Source: an uncultured Collinsella sp. (GTDB taxonomy: Bacteria > Actinomycetota > Coriobacteriia > Coriobacteriales > Coriobacteriaceae). Taken from it: 58,796 bases of DNA. The notes under the pieces are model-generated. The model worked only from the letters and a program-made list of their open reading frames with translations, did not search any database and was not told the DNA's origin. Both the position numbers and the translations under genes were made by a program. Each line of letters starts with the position of its first letter. Position 1 is the first letter of the stretch. Shown piece by piece: positions 15,141-23,594 of this stretch. Location: contig URGG01000002.1 of NCBI GenBank assembly GCA_900547345.1, forward strand, positions 1-58,796, given 5' to 3'.

Positions 15141-16038
15141 TGTAAAGAAACGTGGCGGATTGGGACGTGGACTCAATGCTTTGGTCTCAGAGGCCGAGTA
15201 TGAGACCGGCGGTTCGGCTGCATCGGCTTCAAATGCCACATCTGAAACAAAACTACCAATTGAGGATATCGTTCCCAACCCTAATCAGCCGCGAATTCAC
15301 TTTAACGAAACTGAACTTCGCGAGTTGAGCGAGTCAATCCAAGAACATGGCGTTTTGCAGCCGCTTTTGGTTCGCAAGCATGGAAACGGCTATGAGATCA
15401 TCGCTGGTGAGCGTCGTTACCAGGCGTCAAAGCTTGCTGGCCTTGAAGAATTGCCAGTCATCATTAAAGAGGTAAATGATGAAGAGATGCTGGCTCTTGC
15501 TCTTATCGAAAACCTTCAGCGTTCTGATCTGAATCCCGTCGAAGAGGCTAAGGGCTATCGCCAACTCATTGATGCCAGTGGGATGACCCAGGAGGCATTG
15601 TCGAAGGCAGTAAGCAAGTCACGCTCTGCAATTACAAACTCGCTGCGTCTTCTCGATCTTCCCGAAGTAGTTCAGCAGATGATTTTTGAGGGCAAACTTA
15701 CTGCCGGTCATGCACGTGCGATTCTTGCAGTTCCCTATGAGGACGCGCGTATTCGACTTGCAGAGAAAGTTGTTACAGAGGGCCTTTCCGTAAGAGCGAC
15801 AGAAAATCTTGCTCCGTTGTTTTCTGCCGGAGAGACACCTAAGACGCCAAGGCCTGCAACGCCTCAGTCCTTTAAAAAGGCTGCCCGTGTGCTTCGTCAG
15901 GTATTTAATACCAACGTGCGTGTGAAGAGCTCGCGTGGAAAGAATAAGATTGAGATTGAGTTTAAAGACGAGGAAGAGCTCTCTCGTATTCTTGGCGAAA
16001 TGATTCAGTTTGATCAAGGAGGCCAAGATGAGATATAA
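15133..16038 (+). CDS. parB: Chromosome partitioning protein ParB
   Basis: 301-aa CTP-dependent clamp that loads at parS. N-terminal RGGLGRGLNALV (the ParA-contacting segment), then IVPNPNQPR, the CTP-binding GERRYQA motif and ENLQRSDLNPVEEA, a helix-turn-helix (TQEALSKAVSKSRSAITNSLRLL) and a C-terminal dimerisation domain. It starts with GTG overlapping parA by 8 bp. Its substrates, three perfect parS sites, are about 0.9 kb upstream. Confidence 0.96.
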   Translation: MPSVKKRGGLGRGLNALVSEAEYETGGSAASASNATSETKLPIEDIVPNPNQPRIHFNETELRELSESIQEHGVLQPLLVRKHGNGYEIIAGERRYQASKLAGLEELPVIIKEVNDEEMLALALIENLQRSDLNPVEEAKGYRQLIDASGMTQEALSKAVSKSRSAITNSLRLLDLPEVVQQMIFEGKLTAGHARAILAVPYEDARIRLAEKVVTEGLSVRATENLAPLFSAGETPKTPRPATPQSFKKAARVLRQVFNTNVRVKSSRGKNKIEIEFKDEEELSRILGEMIQFDQGGQDEI

Positions 16039-16282
16039 GATTTTAACAGCGATTGCATTGGTGACGACTGTCGCGGCTGGTGCCTTTGCTGGCTATAAGA
16101 TTGCGACAGACGATGAACTTCGAGGTCGTTTGCTTCGTGGCGCGCAAGATATCGTCGATACTTCCAAAAAGAAAATGGATGTTATGACGGAAGATGTTGC
16201 CATGCGTACTGCTCAGGTAACGAAGAATCCCAAGATTAATCAAGGTTGGGTCAGCAACCAATGGGAAAATGTAGGCTATTAG
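16028..16282 (+). CDS. Small membrane-anchored protein, unknown
   Basis: 84 aa, unrecognised. One N-terminal hydrophobic helix (ILTAIALVTTVAAGAFAGYKIA) is followed by a charged, probably helical tail, a layout like YtxH-type proteins. The ATG lies inside the parB end (11-bp overlap) with GGAGG 4 bp upstream, so it is co-translated with parB. A terminator follows. A link to ParB function is inferred from coupling only. Confidence 0.72.
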   Translation: MRYKILTAIALVTTVAAGAFAGYKIATDDELRGRLLRGAQDIVDTSKKKMDVMTEDVAMRTAQVTKNPKINQGWVSNQWENVGY

Positions 16283-16310
16283 GTACCTAACAATTACTCA
16301 GCATATTTTG

Positions 16311-16352
16311 AGGGGTCCTTGTCTGATTCATGAGACAAGGACCCCTTATTTT
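16311..16352 (+). terminator. Terminator after parB operon
   Basis: 14-bp perfect stem AGGGGTCCTTGTCT / AGACAAGGACCCCT with an 8-nt loop, then TATTTT. Confidence 0.9.
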
Positions 16353-16407
16353 GGCCGTAAAAAATGGGACAGGTAGCAGCTGATTCAAAATTAAGGTCAA
16401 TAAATGA

Positions 16408-16444
16408 AACGACCCCGGTTGCATATTCTGTAACCGGGGTCGTT
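16408..16444 (-). terminator. Probable terminator for rlmN
   Basis: 13-bp stem AACGACCCCGGTT / AACCGGGGTCGTT with an 11-nt loop; on the minus strand it is followed by a weak T-rich stretch (TTTCATTTATT). Confidence 0.7.
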
Positions 16445-16447
16445 CGA

Positions 16448-16463
16448 TGTTTCACATGAAACG
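16448..16463. promoter_or_regulatory. Degenerate parS-like site
   Basis: TGTTTCACATGAAACG, two mismatches to the perfect parS sites, between rlmN and its terminator. Confidence 0.4.
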
Positions 16464-16481
16464 TTTTGGGATGCGACTCCC

Positions 16482-17534
16482 CTATGCGTTCTTCTGAACT
16501 TTGAAGCGCTGCTTCAGCTGTCCGCAAGCGGCGTCAATATCGTTACCACGGGAGTTACGAATCGTGGTCTCGATGCCACGGGACTCAAGACGACGCTGAA
16601 GATCCCCAACCTTATGAATCGGCGACGGCTTGAGCGGGCTACCCTCGATGTCGTTAAGCTGAATGAGGTTAACGTGGCACAGCGTTCCCTCGCAGAAGTC
16701 GCAGAGCGCCTGCATTTCGGGATTCGTATCGTTGACGCCTTCGATCATGGCATACTCATAGGTCGGGCGGCGGCCAGTCTTCTCGGTGTAGAGCTGAAGC
16801 GCCTCGTGAAGGCGAAGCAACGTGTACTTCTTAACACCGGGCATGAGCTTATTGCGCGTCGACTGGATGGCGGAATGCAGTGAAACAGCAAGCGTGAACT
16901 GCTCGCGGATGTCGGCAAATTTGCGAATACCGGGAATAACGCCACTGGTAGAGACGGTGAGGTGACGAGCACCGATACCAATGCCATCGGGGTCGTTGAG
17001 GATTCGCAGCGCCTTGAGAACCTCGTCGTAGTTGGCAAATGGTTCGCCCTGGCCCATGAAGACGACGCTCGTGGCGCGCTCGCCAAAGTCGTTGGATACA
17101 TGAAGTACCTGGTCGACGATCTCTTGAGCGGTCAGAGAGCGCTTGAGGCCGTTGAGACCGGTAGCGCAAAAGGCGCAGCCCATGCCACAGCCAGCTTGGG
17201 TGGAAACGCAGACGGAAAGCTTGTTACGACGGGGCATGCCGACAGTCTCGACGGAAACGCCGTCGTGGTACTCGAGCAGATACTTGCGCGAGCCATCTTT
17301 GGAAACCTGCTTGGTTAGTTCAGTCGGCGTGTCAAAGGCAAAAGCCTCTTTAAGCTGCTCGCGGAAAGCCTTAGGAAGGTTTGTCATATCGTCAAACGAA
17401 CAAACGTTCTTCTCGAAGACCCATTCGATGAGCTGCTTCGCGCGGAAGGCGGGCTGGCCAAGCTCGGCCACGAGCTCGCGAATATCGTTTTGGCTCAAGT
17501 CGCGAATGTCCTGAGATTTAGTCCTGGGATTCAT
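16482..17534 (-). CDS. rlmN: Dual-specificity RNA methyltransferase RlmN
   Basis: 350-aa radical-SAM enzyme that methylates C2 of A2503 in 23S rRNA and A37 in some tRNAs. The iron-sulfur cysteines are in CGMGCAFC (116, 120, 123), and a second catalytic cysteine lies near residue 337 (DIDAACGQL). Other family blocks: VFMGQGEPFANYDEV and TVSTSGVIPGI. The ATG start gives a normal family length. It is convergent with parB, the two separated by paired terminators. Confidence 0.96.
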   Translation of the reverse strand: MNPRTKSQDIRDLSQNDIRELVAELGQPAFRAKQLIEWVFEKNVCSFDDMTNLPKAFREQLKEAFAFDTPTELTKQVSKDGSRKYLLEYHDGVSVETVGMPRRNKLSVCVSTQAGCGMGCAFCATGLNGLKRSLTAQEIVDQVLHVSNDFGERATSVVFMGQGEPFANYDEVLKALRILNDPDGIGIGARHLTVSTSGVIPGIRKFADIREQFTLAVSLHSAIQSTRNKLMPGVKKYTLLRLHEALQLYTEKTGRRPTYEYAMIEGVNDTNPEMQALCDFCEGTLCHVNLIQLNDIEGSPLKPSPIHKVGDLQRRLESRGIETTIRNSRGNDIDAACGQLKQRFKVQKNA

Positions 17535-17619
17535 GGAAGCCTTTCGATTTTGGGGAAACGTAGAGGGTATCGCTACAATATGGTATCAGCTGCAGAAATT
17601 ATAGAGGAGGAGTCTGCCC

Positions 17620-18585
17620 ATGCCGGGTAAAAGCCTAGAGAACATGCACGTAGCGGTCTTGGCGGGCGGTCATTCCGCTGAGCGCGAGATCTCGCTCAAT
17701 TCGGGAAAGAACGTCGTGGTTGCCTTGAAGGAGGCCGGCTACACTTCGGTGGAGCTGCTCGACACGGCTGCCGATGATTTTATGGTAACCATGGCGACCG
17801 GCGGCTTTGACGTGGCGTTTATCGCCATGCACGGTGCCGGCGGCGAGGATGGCGCCATGCAAGGCGCCATGGAGACCCTGGGTATCCCCTACACGGCTTC
17901 GGGCGTGCTTGCCAGCGCCTGCGGTGCCGACAAGGAGGTCTCTAAGCTCCTGTACGCCAAGGCGGGCATTCCCATTGCCCCCGGCCTTGCGCTCGAGGTG
18001 GGCGATGAAGTCGATATCGATCATATCGTCGAGGTTTGTGGCGAGCGCTGCTTTGTGAAGCCGGCCGTCAACGGTTCCAGCTATGGCATTTCCCTGGTCC
18101 ATGAGCCCTCCGAGCTGCCCGCGGCAATCGCCAAGGCGTTTGAGTACGGCGACAAAGTGCTGGTCGAGAAGTGCATCGAGGGTACCGAGATCACCGTCGG
18201 CGTATACGGCGAAGATGACGTGCGCGCTCTGCCGATTGTCGAGATTCGTAAGCCCGAGGACTGCGAGTTCTACGATCTGGACGTGAAGTATGTCGACCCT
18301 ACGGACATCCATCGCATTCCGGCGCAGATTTCACCCGAGAATTACGCTCGTGCCCAGGAGCTTGCCTGTGCTGCTCACAAGGCCCTCGGTTGCCTGGGTA
18401 TCTCGCGCAGCGACTTTATCGTGAGTGAGGACGGCCCCGTTATCCTCGAGACCAATACCATTCCCGGCATGACCGATACGTCGCTGTATCCGGACGAGAT
18501 ACGCCACACCGACGACATGACGTTCCCGCAGGTCTGTGACAGCCTGATCCGTATGGGCCTTCGTCGAGCGGGCATTGCATGCTAA
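17620..18585 (+). CDS. ddl: D-alanine--D-alanine ligase
   Basis: 321-aa ATP-grasp ligase making the D-Ala-D-Ala terminus of peptidoglycan precursors. Motifs: VLAGGHSAEREISL, CGADKEVSK, FVKPAVNGSSYGIS, EKCIEGTEITVGV and the metal-binding ETNTIPGMTDTSL. The omega loop contains FYDLDVKYVD with Tyr, as in D-Ala-specific rather than vancomycin-resistance ligases. The ATG follows GGAGGAG. The next gene's ATG overlaps its last 7 bp, so the helicase gene is coupled. Confidence 0.95.
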   Translation: MPGKSLENMHVAVLAGGHSAEREISLNSGKNVVVALKEAGYTSVELLDTAADDFMVTMATGGFDVAFIAMHGAGGEDGAMQGAMETLGIPYTASGVLASACGADKEVSKLLYAKAGIPIAPGLALEVGDEVDIDHIVEVCGERCFVKPAVNGSSYGISLVHEPSELPAAIAKAFEYGDKVLVEKCIEGTEITVGVYGEDDVRALPIVEIRKPEDCEFYDLDVKYVDPTDIHRIPAQISPENYARAQELACAAHKALGCLGISRSDFIVSEDGPVILETNTIPGMTDTSLYPDEIRHTDDMTFPQVCDSLIRMGLRRAGIAC

Positions 18586-21473
18586 TCGAGGACGCGGTTT
18601 CGTCAGGAACGCCGCAGTTTGTCATCGACTCCTATGCCACGCTTGCCGAACGCGCCAAAACGCAGTCCTTCGGCCTTATCGAGGAAGATGTGATCGTCCT
18701 CGATACCGAGACCACAGGTCTTTCGGTGCAGGACAATGAGCTGATCGAGATCTCGGCGGCCCGTCTTTCGGGCCGCGAGGTCGTCGACCGCTTCGATACC
18801 TTCGTGCATCCCAAACAGCTGATTCCCGCCGAGATTACCGAGCTCACGAGCATTACAAACGCCGATGTGGCAGATGCCCCGTCGGCCGTCGAGGCCGTGG
18901 CCGCTCTCGCCGATTTTGTCGGCGGCTGCCCGGTGATTGCGCATAACGCCACCTTCGACCGTTCGTTTATCGAGTCGGTCAAGGGCGGTGTCAACGTCAG
19001 CGACATCTGGATCGATTCGCTGGCGCTGTCGCGCATCGCGCTTCCGCGCCTGGCCTCGCATAAGCTCTCTTTCATGGCCGACCTGTTTGGCTGCGACTCG
19101 GTGTCGCACCGCGCCAACGCCGATGTCGACGCCCTGTGTGGCGTATGGCGCGTGTTGCTCGTGGCGCTCACCGACTTGCCCCAGGGCTTAATGGCGCGCT
19201 TGGCCGACATGCATCCCGACGTACCCTGGTCCTATCGTCCCATCTTCTCCTTCTTGGCGGGGCAGAACCCCGGTTCCATCTTCTCTCTCAGTGCCGCCCG
19301 CGCCGACGTACTCAAGGCCGATCGGGCCGATGATCGCGTTGATGCGGACGAGCTACCGGTCCTTAGGATGCCGAGCCGCGAGGAAATCGAGGCGGACTAT
19401 GCCCCGGGCGGCCTGGTTAATCGTATGTACCCCACGTACGAGCCGCGCGATGAGCAGATCGCGATGGCGCTCGAGGTCCGCGATGCGCTGGTCACGGGCA
19501 CTCATCGTGTAATTGAGGCGGGCACAGGCGTCGGCAAATCGATGGCCTATCTGGTGCCTTTTGCCGAGGCAGCGCGCCGTAACAACATCACGGTTGGTAT
19601 TGCGACCAAATCGAACAATCTTGCCGACCAGCTCATGTACCATGAGCTGCCAAAACTTGCCGAGCAACTGGACGGTGGTCTGTCATTTTGCGCTCTCAAG
19701 GGGTATGACCACTATCCGTGCCTGCGCAAGCTTGAGCGCATGAGCCGCGGCCAGGTCGAGATTACCACCAAGCGCGATCCGGCGGACACGCTCACGGCGG
19801 TCGCGGTCATTATGGCGTACGTCTGCCAATCAGCCGATGGCGACCTCGACTCGCTTGGCATTCGGTGGCGCAGCGTCAACCGCCCCGACTTTACGACGGC
19901 CTCGCGCGAGTGTGCTCGTCGCCTCTGTCCGTTTTTCCCTGATAAATGTTTGGTCCACGGCGCTCGCCGTCGTGCGGCGCACGCCGATGTGGTGGTCACC
20001 AACCATTCCCTGCTGTTCCGCAATGTTGCGGCCGAGGGCAGGATTTTGCCTCCGATTCGTCATTGGGTAATCGACGAGGCCCATTCCATCGAGCGCGAGG
20101 CGCGCCGTCAGTGGGCGCGCGTGGTGTCGGCGGACGAATCACGCGTTCTGTTTGAGCGCCTGGGTGGCTCGAGCACCGGCGCGCTAAGCCAGGTTTCCCG
20201 TGATTTGGCAACCTCCGAGGGCTCTACGCTCTATCTGGGCCTTACTGCCAAGGCGACGTCGACAGTTGCACGCGCGAGCATGGCAATCGCCGACGTGTTC
20301 GATGGCGTTCGCGAGCTCGGCCGCCGTGCCCGTGGGGGTTATGATAATGCCAATCTATGGATTGGCCCCGAGTTGCGCGAATCTGACGACTGGCATGATT
20401 TCTTACCGTCGGCCTACACTGCCATCGACGCATTGGAACAGGCTGACAAGAGCGTCGACGCGCTGGTGCAAGCCGTCGCCGCCGACAAGCCCGAGGTTGT
20501 TGTCGACCTGGGTGATATCTCGCGCCGCCTGCACGAGCTGGCCGAGAACCTCAAACTCATCATTGAGGGCACCGATGAACACTACGTGTATTCGCTGCAG
20601 GTCAATCGCAGGTTGCGTGCCGGCGGAGAATCAATGACCGCAGAGCGCATCGACATTGGCGAGGCCTTGGCAACTGAGTGGCTGCCCGAGGTTCACACGG
20701 CTATCTTTGCCTCGGCGACCATGACGGTGTCCAAAAGCTTTGAACACTTTAACCACGCAGTCGGCCTCGATCGCATCGGTGCTTCAACATCCTCATCGTT
20801 GCACTTGGACTCGAGCTACGACTTCGATTCGAACATGGCTGTAGTCGTTGCGGGCGATATTCCCGATCCGCGCGATCGTGAGAGCTATCTTACGGCGCTC
20901 GAGCGCGTGCTGGTCGACGCCCATCTTGCCATGGGCGGATCGGTGCTCACACTGTTCACCAATCGGCGCGACATGGAAGACCTGTACGCCCGCGTTGAGC
21001 CCAAGATGGCCCGTGCGGGTCTGGAGCTCAACTGCCAGCAGCGCAACTCATCTCCTCGTCGCCTGCGCGACCGGTTTATCAACGAGCCGACCTCGTCGCT
21101 TTTTGCTCTTAAGGCCTTTTGGGAGGGATTCGACGCCAGCGGCGAGACGCTGCGCTGCGTCATCATTCCCAAGCTGCCGTTCTCGAGCCCTACGGACCCG
21201 CTCTCGTGCGAGCGCAACCTGCGCGAAGACCGCGCTTGGGCGCGCTATTCGCTGCCCGAGGCGGTGCTCGAGGTCAAGCAGGCGGCCGGCCGCCTTATCC
21301 GCTCGTCGACCGATTGCGGCGTGCTGATTCTGGCCGACCCGCGCCTGGTGACGAAGGGCTACGGAAAGAAGTTCTTAACGTCGCTGCCCACGAGCTCCTA
21401 CCAGCGCATCGAATCGGCGCGGATCGGGCACTATCTGCAACTGTGGCGCGCACGCCACGAGCGGCGGCGCTAA
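18579..21473 (+). CDS. DinG-family helicase with N-terminal exonuclease domain
   Basis: 964 aa. Residues 38-195 are a DEDDh 3'-5' exonuclease: DTETTG (Asp42, Glu44), AHNATFDRSF (121-130), HRANADVD (177-184). Residues 290-960 are an XPD/DinG-type superfamily 2 helicase with Walker A EAGTGVGKS (313-321), DEAH (499-502) and a late motif VLEVKQAAGRLIRS. Four cysteines between motifs I and II (381, 445, 450, 457) fit an iron-sulfur cluster. Such fusions act on damaged or structured DNA. It overlaps ddl by 7 bp and ends with a stop that overlaps the convergent WYL gene by 4 bp. Confidence 0.9.
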   Translation: MLIEDAVSSGTPQFVIDSYATLAERAKTQSFGLIEEDVIVLDTETTGLSVQDNELIEISAARLSGREVVDRFDTFVHPKQLIPAEITELTSITNADVADAPSAVEAVAALADFVGGCPVIAHNATFDRSFIESVKGGVNVSDIWIDSLALSRIALPRLASHKLSFMADLFGCDSVSHRANADVDALCGVWRVLLVALTDLPQGLMARLADMHPDVPWSYRPIFSFLAGQNPGSIFSLSAARADVLKADRADDRVDADELPVLRMPSREEIEADYAPGGLVNRMYPTYEPRDEQIAMALEVRDALVTGTHRVIEAGTGVGKSMAYLVPFAEAARRNNITVGIATKSNNLADQLMYHELPKLAEQLDGGLSFCALKGYDHYPCLRKLERMSRGQVEITTKRDPADTLTAVAVIMAYVCQSADGDLDSLGIRWRSVNRPDFTTASRECARRLCPFFPDKCLVHGARRRAAHADVVVTNHSLLFRNVAAEGRILPPIRHWVIDEAHSIEREARRQWARVVSADESRVLFERLGGSSTGALSQVSRDLATSEGSTLYLGLTAKATSTVARASMAIADVFDGVRELGRRARGGYDNANLWIGPELRESDDWHDFLPSAYTAIDALEQADKSVDALVQAVAADKPEVVVDLGDISRRLHELAENLKLIIEGTDEHYVYSLQVNRRLRAGGESMTAERIDIGEALATEWLPEVHTAIFASATMTVSKSFEHFNHAVGLDRIGASTSSSLHLDSSYDFDSNMAVVVAGDIPDPRDRESYLTALERVLVDAHLAMGGSVLTLFTNRRDMEDLYARVEPKMARAGLELNCQQRNSSPRRLRDRFINEPTSSLFALKAFWEGFDASGETLRCVIIPKLPFSSPTDPLSCERNLREDRAWARYSLPEAVLEVKQAAGRLIRSSTDCGVLILADPRLVTKGYGKKFLTSLPTSSYQRIESARIGHYLQLWRARHERRR

Positions 21474-22387
21474 AGCGGACAGACGAGGGTTTTTGCCATA
21501 TCGCGCAGACGCTTTGACAGGGCGGGGTCATCCAAGATGCGGATGGCTCCGCCCGCTGCAATTATCTGGCTCAGTAGCCAACGCTCGGAGCCGTAATGCA
21601 CGGTTACCGTTGCCATGTCTGCTCCGCTGCGCTCGATTAGGGTGATGCCGGCCCAGTCCAGATGCTCCGCCATATCGAATGGCATCAAGAGCTTTGCACT
21701 ACGCTGCGTCCGGGCAAGGGAATCGTGGAGGGATGCGACGTCCGGTGCGTGAGGCACGACGGAGTCTTCCGTCAAGGCGAGTTCCTCGATTTTATCCATG
21801 CGATAGGTGCGCTGCTTATCGACTGCGATGTCCCAGGCAATCAGGTATGTTTGGTCGCCGTTTGTCGTAATGCGCAAGGGGTCGACCAGACGCTCGCGTG
21901 GCCGTGCATCGTCCATCGAGCGATACGAGATGCGGCAGCGAACGCCGTCCTGAATGGCGCAGCTCAGCTGCTGCCAGTGCGACCCGTGGTTGACGGTGTC
22001 AAAGACGCGCTGGTTATAGCCGAGCTCTTCGGGTAGAAGGGCATGTCGAATCCGAGCTGCCGTATGCGGCTCGATCCCCAACGATTCAAGTTCATGGTTG
22101 AGCACAGCGCCCTCGGCGGCACTCAAGCGCAGCGGTAGCACACGCCCGGCGTCACCGGTGAGGACCACACGCTCGCCGCGGCATTCGCAGATGATGCGCG
22201 CGCCCGATTCTCGGTCCGCGAGCGTCGAGACGATCTCGAGAATCTCGTCGAGCGATACCCCCGTGATGTCAAAGCGACTGCAAATCTCGGTTCGTGTCAT
22301 GCCGCTCTCGCCGGCGGCGTAGAGGGCTTCCATGATGTCGATGGCGCGCGAGAGTCTCTGCTCGCTGGTGAGTTTACGCACGGGCAT
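21470..22387 (-). CDS. WYL-domain transcriptional regulator (PafC-like)
   Basis: 305 aa. An N-terminal helical region (SEQRLSRAIDIMEALYAAGESGMTRTE) precedes a WYL-type domain (QDGVRCRISYRSMDDARPRERLVDPLRI, then TYLIAWDIAVDKQRTYRMDKI). WYL modules sense nucleic acid or other ligands; paired WYL proteins of this layout (PafB/PafC) drive the RecA-independent DNA-damage response in actinobacteria. The start overlaps the upstream WYL gene by 14 bp, with GAAAGGACGG as ribosome site. Convergent with the helicase gene. Confidence 0.82.
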   Translation of the reverse strand: MPVRKLTSEQRLSRAIDIMEALYAAGESGMTRTEICSRFDITGVSLDEILEIVSTLADRESGARIICECRGERVVLTGDAGRVLPLRLSAAEGAVLNHELESLGIEPHTAARIRHALLPEELGYNQRVFDTVNHGSHWQQLSCAIQDGVRCRISYRSMDDARPRERLVDPLRITTNGDQTYLIAWDIAVDKQRTYRMDKIEELALTEDSVVPHAPDVASLHDSLARTQRSAKLLMPFDMAEHLDWAGITLIERSGADMATVTVHYGSERWLLSQIIAAGGAIRILDDPALSKRLRDMAKTLVCPL

Positions 22388-23396
22388 ACTCGTGCACCGT
22401 CCTTTCGATGAGGTGGTTCCACGCCTGCTTGAGCGATTTGGGGGCCATGGGCCTCATGCCGTCCATGGCGTGGGCCATGCAAAATGAGGCGGCGGCTTCA
22501 AGGTCGCGCACGTCAACGGTCCAGGTCCATCCCACATCGGTGTGTGCGAGCTCACCTCGCCCGCGCGTGAGGCCGTTGATCATATCGATCTGCGTCTGGG
22601 GGGCGAACGAGAACGTGGCTGCAACGGGCGGTCGGTCGGCAAAATCGAATTCAAAGAACAGATAGTCGTTGAGATTGAAGTTCGCGGGGATGACGTAGGC
22701 CTTCGAAGGACGCCAAGCGCGTACGATGCGGTCGCAGCGGAATGTCCTGATGTCGTCGGTGACGTTGTCGAGGCCGCAGAAGTACGCCACGCCCTCGCGC
22801 TCGAACATGCCGTAGACGCAGACGGTACGTTCTTTCTGCTCGCCGCGTCCGTTCTGATATAAAAATCGCAGCGCGCATCGCTCGGCAAAGGCGCTCCATA
22901 CCGCATCGACGGTGGGAGAGCGGCGGATCGGTGCTTCGTCCGCCGTCGTCCTACCGGTGAGGTAGGCAATCTTTGATCGAATATCGGCAAGCGGTGCGGC
23001 AAAAGTGGATGAGCCGGCCGCTAGTGCCTGGTCGATGGCGTTGAGCAGGATATCGGCGTCGTCTGCGGTGATGAGGCCGCCTGCTGCAAAGGTGTGCTCG
23101 CGGTCAATTGTCCACGAGCTTTCCTCGGTCTCCTGCGCGCCGGCGGGGCGAACCTCCTTGATTAAGATGCCACGCTCGAGCAGTTTGTCACGATCGCGCC
23201 GAAACTTGCGCTTATCCGAGTCGATGTTGCCCGAGCCATATCCCAGGTCAGAATCCAAGACGATCTGCTCGGTCGTCAGCGGTTCGGGGGAGCTATTGAG
23301 CACAAAGAAAAGATTGAGGATGCGCTGAGCCGTTTTATCGAAACTGGGCTCCGAATTCCCCTTTTTAATTGTCGCGGTCGCGTCGCTTGCCGTCAT
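22374..23396 (-). CDS. WYL-domain transcriptional regulator (PafB-like)
   Basis: 340 aa. A winged-helix N-terminus (TAQRILNLFFVLNSSPEPLTTEQI...FRRDRDKLLERGI) is followed by a WYL domain (ALRFLYQNGRGEQKERTVCVYGMFEREGVAYFCGLD) and a C-terminal WCX-like extension. The ATG follows GAGGACT. It is the first gene of a two-gene coupled unit with the following WYL gene, the usual PafB-PafC arrangement; assignment as PafB is by architecture and pairing. Confidence 0.82.
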   Translation of the reverse strand: MTASDATATIKKGNSEPSFDKTAQRILNLFFVLNSSPEPLTTEQIVLDSDLGYGSGNIDSDKRKFRRDRDKLLERGILIKEVRPAGAQETEESSWTIDREHTFAAGGLITADDADILLNAIDQALAAGSSTFAAPLADIRSKIAYLTGRTTADEAPIRRSPTVDAVWSAFAERCALRFLYQNGRGEQKERTVCVYGMFEREGVAYFCGLDNVTDDIRTFRCDRIVRAWRPSKAYVIPANFNLNDYLFFEFDFADRPPVAATFSFAPQTQIDMINGLTRGRGELAHTDVGWTWTVDVRDLEAAASFCMAHAMDGMRPMAPKSLKQAWNHLIERTVHEYARA

Positions 23397-23594
23397 AGAG
23401 TCCTCGCATGAGAAGGTGGTTTGCTGCCATGATTTTAGTCCGATATGGAGATTAGGCTATATCCTTGTCCGCTCGGGGCGTTAAGATGGCCCGAATTCGG
23501 TCGTTTGCGCCCGCTCGGGGTATACTTTCGACTATATACGGTTCTAATGTGCATGCATTGGGCCTATTTGTCGGATTATGGATGTGGAGCGCAC

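Noticed and set aside
16294..16527. 77-codon minus-strand frame with a FHVKH peptide
   Set aside because: It runs through two terminators and the end of rlmN; the peptide merely translates the degenerate parS-like site.
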